Positions 59,012 to 64,000 of a DNA stretch of 64,000 nucleotides are shown one piece after another. A program made the position numbers and the translations under genes. Positions within the stretch are counted from its first letter, which is position 1; each line of letters starts with the position of its first letter. The DNA lies in contig NZ_JAIZBH010000001.1 of assembly GCF_022267375.1 (NCBI RefSeq), forward strand, positions 1,771,001 through 1,835,000, read 5' to 3'. The notes below the pieces were generated by a model. That model was given only the letters and a program-made list of their open reading frames with translations, ran no database searches and was not told where the DNA came from. This stretch comes from Leptospira sanjuanensis (lineage in GTDB: Bacteria; Spirochaetota; Leptospiria; Leptospirales; Leptospiraceae).

Positions 59012-59686
59012 TCAAACCAGCTCGTATTTCTTTCGAGTCTTTTTGTCCTCGGGATCGATCTGAATCTTCTCCGGATGAAAAACGATATTCCAGTAACGCT
59101 TCGAATAAGCGAAGATCCCCGCGCAAAGAATCGCGACCAATACGTAACCGGAAATTTCAGGATGTTTGAGAATGGTTTCGCCCGGAATTCTAAATTCGAT
59201 CAATGGAATGCACATATACCAAAGAACGGCGATCGCAACCAATCCGACTCCGAATTTTCCCCACCAATTCGGTTTCCCCTGAATTCCTCGTTTGAGATAA
59301 AGAAAACTACCGAGCCAAATTCCTAAAATTTCTCGGATAATATAAGCGATGAGAATCCAAAGGGGAAAGCGGAAGTAATGAACGATGACCGAAAGTCCTC
59401 CGACAGTCACGATCTTGTCGCAGACCGGATCTAAGTATCTCCCGAGAACCGATTCTTGATGAAGAAGTCTTGCAAGAAAGCCGTCAAGATAGTCGGTAAG
59501 AACCGCCAAAAGACAAGTGAGTATAGCATAGAAAAGGAATTCGGTCCTTTCCGGCGAAGTCATATAAGTTTTTGTGAAAGTGATGAAAAACGGTAAAAGA
59601 AAAACTCGGCTGACGGAAAGAAAGTTTGAGACGGTGAAAACCCTGTCTTCCAAAAGTTCCTGCGGTTTTTTTTCCTGAACGATCAT
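59012..59686 (-). CDS. pgsA: CDP-alcohol phosphatidyltransferase (PgsA-like)
   Basis: 224 residues, about six membrane segments. The catalytic signature is complete: DYLDGFLAR...LGRYLDPVCDK (DxxDGxxAR...GxxxDxxxD). N-terminal FTVSNFLSVSRVFLLPFF is typical of phosphatidylglycerophosphate synthase, which makes PGP from CDP-diacylglycerol and glycerol-3-phosphate in the inner membrane. Other acceptors (serine, inositol) cannot be excluded from sequence alone. The C-terminus is Lys/Asp rich. Confidence 0.85.
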   Translation of the reverse strand: MIVQEKKPQELLEDRVFTVSNFLSVSRVFLLPFFITFTKTYMTSPERTEFLFYAILTCLLAVLTDYLDGFLARLLHQESVLGRYLDPVCDKIVTVGGLSVIVHYFRFPLWILIAYIIREILGIWLGSFLYLKRGIQGKPNWWGKFGVGLVAIAVLWYMCIPLIEFRIPGETILKHPEISGYVLVAILCAGIFAYSKRYWNIVFHPEKIQIDPEDKKTRKKYELV

Positions 59687-59831
59687 CTGCGGTAAAGTTC
59701 CAATATTTTTACGGGAAGAATTCTGTATTCCAGTAAATGAAAGAATTGATTTTCGGAACAGAATTTTTCGAAGTAATTTGAACGAAATCGATTGACCGGG
59801 GAAGTTCCTTTGAAAAAGTATCTAAGGAACA

Positions 59832-59906
<75 letters not shown>

Positions 59907-59949
59907 GATTCTTCCTCTTTTCAAACTTTCCTTTTAACTTACAATAAAA

Positions 59950-60170
59950 TGGACTCGAAGCTTTCGAGCGAGAGCGTTTTGCGCTTTCATAAAAAGCGTA
60001 AAACGCGATGCGAATCCATGGATGGATGAGCGCGCGAGGAAGACGCCGTGGAGCTTAGTTTCGCACGAAGCGAAACTGCGTAACGGCGAGTCCCGTGAAA
60101 CGCAAACCCGCCGTAGCAGCGCAATTTCCTGCAATCAACTCAGCAGATTCTTCCCTACGAGTCAGAATCT
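59950..60170 (+). repeat. palindromic repeat cluster downstream of tRNA-Asp
   Basis: Three hairpin-forming stretches: GCGTTTTGCGCT with AGCGTAAAACGC (59973-60008, one G-U), AGTTTCGC with GCGAAAC (60057-60077), and ACGG/CCGT around CGAGTC (60084-60097). The second is flanked by GACGCCGTGGAGCT and GCGTAACGGCGAGTCC, the same flanks as the palindrome in the 205-bp repeats at tRNA-Leu (there on the minus strand). TCCTGCAATCAACTCAGCAG at 60129-60148 also has a copy at 58239-58258. Confidence 0.8.
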
Positions 60171-60174
60171 ACCC

Positions 60175-61194
60175 TTAAATATATTCTTCCCCGTCTTTTT
60201 TGACAAAGATGGTTCCTTCTTCTTCCAACTCACGAACCAAATTTAAAATACTATTTCTTGCATCGTTGATCTCGCGTAAGGTGAGTTTACCGCGGATGTC
60301 CATCATATCCATGATTTCCGCGGCTCGGTTGCGGGACATCGCGTTCAAGAAATGATTTCTAAGTTCGTCGCCGGCGCCGCGTAAAGCGACACTGAGGCAT
60401 TCGTCGTCACTCAAGCGATTGATAAGAATCCGCATTTCTTTCTGATCCAAACCCAGAACGTCTTCAAAGGTATATAACTTCTCTTTGACTTGTTTTGCGA
60501 GTTCGGGAGAATTCGCTTCCAACTCTTTCAAGATATTCTCTTCCTGAGATTTGTCCATGTGGTTGAGGATGTTCGCAAGAGCTTCCGCGCCGCCGGCTTC
60601 GCTGTACTCGGAACGATCCCTTTGTTCGTATTTCTTCTTGAGAACCCTTGCAATTTCTTTGATCGCATCGGGATGCGTTTTGGTCGTATTGGCCAAACGA
60701 TACGCGACGCTTGCCTGCAATTCTCCGGGAAAGAACTTCAATATATCAGCGGCTTTTTTCGGGCTCATGAATGCGAGAGTTACCGCGACCGTCTGCGGAG
60801 ATTCGTGTTGAAGCAGACCCGCAAGTACGCCGGGTTCGGCTTCGCTTAAAAAAGAAAAATCGTCTTCGATGTCTTTGCGGGAAAGTTTGCCGAGAATATT
60901 CTCGGCTTTTTCTCTTCCTAAGGATTGCTGCAAGATTTCGCGGGCCGCGTCCAAACCGCCCTTGATTTCACCTTCTCCGGGAAGAACCGAATTCTTAAAC
61001 TCCAAAAGAACGTCTTCTTTTTCCTTTTTAGAGATGGTTTTGATCTGAGCCATTTCCAAAATGATCTCTTCGATCATCGAGTCGTCGAGTTTGGATAAAA
61101 CCTTGGCTGCGTCTTCTTTGTTTAAAGAGAGAAGGAGGAGTGCCGATTTTCTGATTTTTTCTTTTCGAGCCGCGGACGCTGAATCTTTTTCCAC
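60175..61194 (-). CDS. fliG: flagellar motor switch protein FliG
   Basis: 339 residues, typical FliG. The middle domain has the HxSPQT-type segment (LQHESPQTVAVTLAFMSP) that binds FliM, and the C-terminal domain has KLYTFEDVLGLDQKEMRILI and charged residues (DECLSVALRGAGDELRNHFLNAMSRNRAAEI) that face the stator MotA. It builds the rotor of the periplasmic flagella. It starts (GTG 61194) 13 bp after pdhC, so it may be co-transcribed with pyruvate dehydrogenase. Spirochaetes often carry more than one fliG; whether this is fliG1 or fliG2 is not decided. Confidence 0.95.
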   Translation of the reverse strand: MEKDSASAARKEKIRKSALLLLSLNKEDAAKVLSKLDDSMIEEIILEMAQIKTISKKEKEDVLLEFKNSVLPGEGEIKGGLDAAREILQQSLGREKAENILGKLSRKDIEDDFSFLSEAEPGVLAGLLQHESPQTVAVTLAFMSPKKAADILKFFPGELQASVAYRLANTTKTHPDAIKEIARVLKKKYEQRDRSEYSEAGGAEALANILNHMDKSQEENILKELEANSPELAKQVKEKLYTFEDVLGLDQKEMRILINRLSDDECLSVALRGAGDELRNHFLNAMSRNRAAEIMDMMDIRGKLTLREINDARNSILNLVRELEEEGTIFVKKDGEEYI

Positions 61195-61207
61195 AAAAAT
61201 AAAATCC

Positions 61208-62644
61208 TTAGCCTGTAAGCAGGCGAAGGGGATGTTCTATAAAATCACGGAAGATCGAAAGAAATCTTGCTCCCGTCGCTCCGTCGATCACTCTGTGATC
61301 GCAGGAAAGAGTGACGTTCAGAATTTTTCCCGGAACGATACTTCCAGCCTTGAGAACCGGCTTTTCAACGAGCGCTCCCACCGCAAGGATGGCGGCTTCG
61401 GGTTCGTTGATGACCGCGGTGAAGGATGAAATTCCATACATTCCGAGGTTGGAAACGGTAAACGTTCCGTCCGTGTATTCCCCCGGTTTGAGTTTTCTGT
61501 CTCTTGCACGGGAAGCAAGTTCTTTTATTTCAGCGCTGATTGCGAGAACGGTTTTCTGATCCGCATTGCGGATATACGGAGTAATCAAACCTCCTTCGAC
61601 CGAAACCGCGACTCCCACGTCGATTCTTCCATGCTGGAGAATATGATCCTCTCTCCAGGAGGAATTGACTTCGGGAACTTGCAATAAACTGAATGCACAA
61701 GCCTTGAGAATCAGATCGTTTACGCTGACTTTTTCGTGACCCTCGAGCCCCAGATCCTTGTTGAAGGAATTTCTGAGATCGCTGATCGGACCTGCGTCCA
61801 ATTCCATCGTAAGATAAAAATGAGGGATCGTCGAAGTTGAATGCGCGAGTCTGGAGGCGATCGTCCTACGCATTCCGGTGATTTCAAGTTTGCGGTCTTG
61901 TCGCGCTCCAAAAGAACCTTGTTTGCCTCTGCCGGATTCATGATACGAAAGAATGTCGCGTTTGATGATTCTTCCGCCGGGCCCGGAGCCGATCACTTCG
62001 CCTAAATCCACTCCCTTTTGAATCGCGAGATTCTTCGCCAACGGAGAAGCCTTGATCGGACGCCCGTCGCGTGCGGTTCGAACGGGAGAATGATCCGATT
62101 CTTCCGCGCCGAACGAAGAGGACGTTTTGAATCCGGAAGATCGTTCTTCGTTTGCTGTTATGCCTTTGTTTTCCGCGCCTTGCGAAAGAGAAACGTTCGT
62201 TTTCGTTTCGAGATTTTTTCCTGAGCCTGAGCTCGATGTTGCGGATGAGGAGGAGGTTCCGCTTTGCGCTTGTGCGGAAGATGTCGGAGTTGTCGCGGAC
62301 GACGGGCCCGGTGCAGAGGTCGGGGTTTGGCTGGGCGCAGCCGAACTTTCCTTTTTTACAGGAATGGATTTTTTTGCGGTTTCGACTAACGCGGAAACGT
62401 CCTCTCCCGATTTTCCGATGATCGCGACCGGCGCCCCGACCGGTAGAAGACTTCCTTCGGGTGCGAGGACTTCCAGTAAAACACCGGTTTCAAACGCTTC
62501 CATTTCCATCACGGCTTTATCGGTTTCCACTTCTGCGATGATTTCTCCGGGAGAAACCGCGTCTCCTTTTTGTTTGAGCCAACGGACGATCTTACCTTCG
62601 GACATCGTCGGACTGAGCTGAGTCATCTCTGCAATTTTTGCCAT
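61208..62644 (-). CDS. pdhC: pyruvate dehydrogenase E2, dihydrolipoamide acetyltransferase
   Basis: 478 residues. One lipoyl domain (1-75) with the lipoylated Lys in VETDKAVMEMEAF, an Ala/Ser/Pro/Thr linker (about 95-165), an E3-binding domain (ASPLAKNLAIQKGVDLGEV), and the catalytic domain ending with SCDHRVIDGATGARFL (HxxxDG). Moves acetyl groups to CoA within the PDH complex. One lipoyl domain is the short bacterial form. Starts 21 bp after pdhB. Confidence 0.96.
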   Translation of the reverse strand: MAKIAEMTQLSPTMSEGKIVRWLKQKGDAVSPGEIIAEVETDKAVMEMEAFETGVLLEVLAPEGSLLPVGAPVAIIGKSGEDVSALVETAKKSIPVKKESSAAPSQTPTSAPGPSSATTPTSSAQAQSGTSSSSATSSSGSGKNLETKTNVSLSQGAENKGITANEERSSGFKTSSSFGAEESDHSPVRTARDGRPIKASPLAKNLAIQKGVDLGEVIGSGPGGRIIKRDILSYHESGRGKQGSFGARQDRKLEITGMRRTIASRLAHSTSTIPHFYLTMELDAGPISDLRNSFNKDLGLEGHEKVSVNDLILKACAFSLLQVPEVNSSWREDHILQHGRIDVGVAVSVEGGLITPYIRNADQKTVLAISAEIKELASRARDRKLKPGEYTDGTFTVSNLGMYGISSFTAVINEPEAAILAVGALVEKPVLKAGSIVPGKILNVTLSCDHRVIDGATGARFLSIFRDFIEHPLRLLTG

Positions 62645-62665
62645 TTTGAATCTTCCTTGCTCTTC

Positions 62666-63640
62666 TTATTCGAGCATTTCCCGAACCTTCGCGATGATTT
62701 TCTCTTCGCTCGGAAGAGAGGCTTTTTCCAAATTCGCGGCATACGGCATCGGAACGTCTTCTTGCGTGATTCGTTCCACGGGCGCGTCCAGATCGTCGAA
62801 AGAATTCTTCTGAATGAGATAGGCGACTTGCGATCCGAAACCGGCCACTTCCCAACCTTCCTCTACGATCAAAGCTCGGTTGGTTTTTCGAATCGACGCG
62901 TAGATCGCTTCCTCGTCCAAGGGACGGATCGAACGCAGATCCAAAACTTCCACGGAGATTCCTTCCTTTGCCAGTCGTTCGGCGGCGGGTAAAACGTATT
63001 GCAGCGCTCTTGACCAACTAACGATCGTTATATCCGATCCTTCGCGTTTGAGATCCGCTTTTCCGAACGGAATCGAATATTCCTGATCCGGAACTTCTCC
63101 TCTGGTTCCGTATAACACTTCGCTTTCGATAAAGATCGTAGGGTTGTTGTCCCGGATCGCGGTTTTCAAAAGACCACAAGCGTCCGCGGGAGTATAAGGA
63201 GCGATCACTTTCAAACCGGGGATATGCGCGTACCAACTTTCAAACGACTGAGAATGTTGAGCCGCCAATCTTCCTCCCGCGCCGCCCGCGCCTCGGAACA
63301 CGATCGGAATCGGAAACTGACCCGCGCTCATATAATTCATTTTGGCCGCGGAGTTGATGATCTGATCGATCGCAACGAGCGAAAAGTTCCAGGTCATAAA
63401 TTCTATGATGGGACGAAGGCCGACCATCGCAGCTCCGATTCCCACTCCCGCAAAACCGTTTTCGGAAATGGGAGTGTCGATGACTCTCTTTTCTCCGTAT
63501 TTCGCGAGCATTCCTTGGGAAACCTTATACGCTCCGTCGTAGTGGCCGACTTCTTCTCCCATGAGAAAGATGTTCGGGTCCTTGTCCATTTCCTCGCACA
63601 TGGCTCGGTTCAGAGCTTCTCTGTATGTGAGAATCGCCAT
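62666..63640 (-). CDS. pdhB: pyruvate dehydrogenase E1 component, beta subunit
   Basis: 324 residues, full length. GEEVGHYDGAYKVSQGML near the N-terminus gives the ThDP-contacting Glu; ISENGFAGVGIGAAMVGLRPIIEFM and VFRGAGGAGGRLAAQHSQSFESWYAHIPGLK follow as in E1-beta. Its ATG shares one base with the pdhA stop (TGATG), which couples their translation. Confidence 0.97.
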   Translation of the reverse strand: MAILTYREALNRAMCEEMDKDPNIFLMGEEVGHYDGAYKVSQGMLAKYGEKRVIDTPISENGFAGVGIGAAMVGLRPIIEFMTWNFSLVAIDQIINSAAKMNYMSAGQFPIPIVFRGAGGAGGRLAAQHSQSFESWYAHIPGLKVIAPYTPADACGLLKTAIRDNNPTIFIESEVLYGTRGEVPDQEYSIPFGKADLKREGSDITIVSWSRALQYVLPAAERLAKEGISVEVLDLRSIRPLDEEAIYASIRKTNRALIVEEGWEVAGFGSQVAYLIQKNSFDDLDAPVERITQEDVPMPYAANLEKASLPSEEKIIAKVREMLE

Positions 63641-64000
63641 CAGACATCCTCCGCATAAACGTGCTTATACAACCAACCCAACGGAGGTTCTTCGCTTGCA
63701 TCGGCGAACGCGATCGCTTCTTCCACCTGAGCCAATAAATCCGTATCTAGTTTTTCTAATTCTTGTTCGGACCATTCGGAGTGAAGCAGATCCTGTTTAG
63801 CCTTGAGCAAAGGATCGCTTTGCTTATAACGATCCAATTCTTCCTTGGTTCTGTATTTCGCGGGATCGGACATCGAATGTCCTCGGAAACGATACGTGGA
63901 AATTTCCATGAGAGTTGGGCCTTCTCCTCGGCGCGCTCGTTCGACCGCAACGCTTACGTGGTCTCGGACCTTGCGAACCTCGTCTCCTTCGATATGATCT
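63640..64000 (-). CDS. pdhA: pyruvate dehydrogenase E1 component, alpha subunit (5' part outside the window)
   Basis: Only the last 120 codons lie in the window. The reading frame continues past the edge (AVERARRGEGPTLM upstream of EISTYRFRGHSMSDPAKYR). The YRFRGHSMSDP segment is the phosphorylation-loop region conserved in all E1-alpha proteins. The ThDP-binding GDG...N motif would be outside. First gene of the pdhA-pdhB-pdhC-fliG run visible here. Confidence 0.95.
   Translation of the reverse strand, partial: DHIEGDEVRKVRDHVSVAVERARRGEGPTLMEISTYRFRGHSMSDPAKYRTKEELDRYKQSDPLLKAKQDLLHSEWSEQELEKLDTDLLAQVEEAIAFADASEEPPLGWLYKHVYAEDV

Overview
The window reads as a piece of a Leptospira chromosome. 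The pointers are a high density of lipoproteins with relaxed lipoboxes, an OmpL/BBP2-type porin, an Lsa36-like surface protein, a DUF1577/PilZ-like protein, FliG (spirochaetes have periplasmic flagella), and many conserved hypothetical proteins with signal peptides. Base composition counted by hand in a few lines is in the mid-40s % GC, above the roughly 35% of L. interrogans, so a higher-GC species is likely. Species is inferred, not shown.

Layout. 1-8.8 kb: a cyclic-nucleotide-binding MBL-fold protein cut by the window edge, an acyl-CoA dehydrogenase, a surface protein, an ACT-domain protein, an MFS transporter, a phasin-like protein, a bifunctional nuclease and an alpha/beta hydrolase. 9-9.9 kb: a tRNA(CAU) gene, a second copy broken by a hairpin insertion, and tRNA fragments. 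10-14.8 kb, minus strand: periplasmic hypotheticals, a HEAT-repeat protein, a response regulator, a DUF115 protein and an acidic protein. 15-19.7 kb: thioredoxin-like lipoprotein, glutamine amidotransferase, secA, lipoprotein. 19.8-27 kb: a tight heavy-metal-type RND efflux operon (TolC, adaptor, outer-membrane-like protein, CusA/CzcA). 27-31.9 kb: porin with a sigma-54-like promoter, cca, RNase H and small membrane proteins.

31.9-43.5 kb is the most interesting block. A DprE2-like short-chain dehydrogenase and a DprE1-like FAD oxidase sit next to a GT39-like glycosyltransferase and a DPM-like GT2. These face, across a 98-bp tandem repeat array, three opposing genes: a GT-C protein, an O-antigen-ligase-like protein and a protein resembling the mycobacterial arabinofuranosyltransferase AftB (and the related ZomB). 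DprE1/DprE2 make, and AftB uses, polyprenyl-phosphate-arabinose, so the block may encode a polyprenyl-phosphate-pentose glycosylation route in a spirochaete.

43.5-57.5 kb: an EAL phosphodiesterase facing a PilZ-like protein, the guaB/LolA-like/rsmE set, thiS-thiE, a WecG/TagA glycosyltransferase, lysS, and a GT2 synthase plus a polysaccharide deacetylase that may make and modify an exopolysaccharide. 58-60.2 kb: tandem 205-bp repeats running into tRNA-Leu, pgsA, tRNA-Asp and related palindromic repeats. 60.2-64 kb: fliG directly behind a pyruvate dehydrogenase operon (pdhA partial, pdhB, pdhC).

The tRNA-flanking repeats (9.4-9.8, 58.1-58.9 and 60.0-60.2 kb) share hairpins whose stems differ completely while loops or flanks stay conserved. 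This is structure that the annotated genes do not explain.
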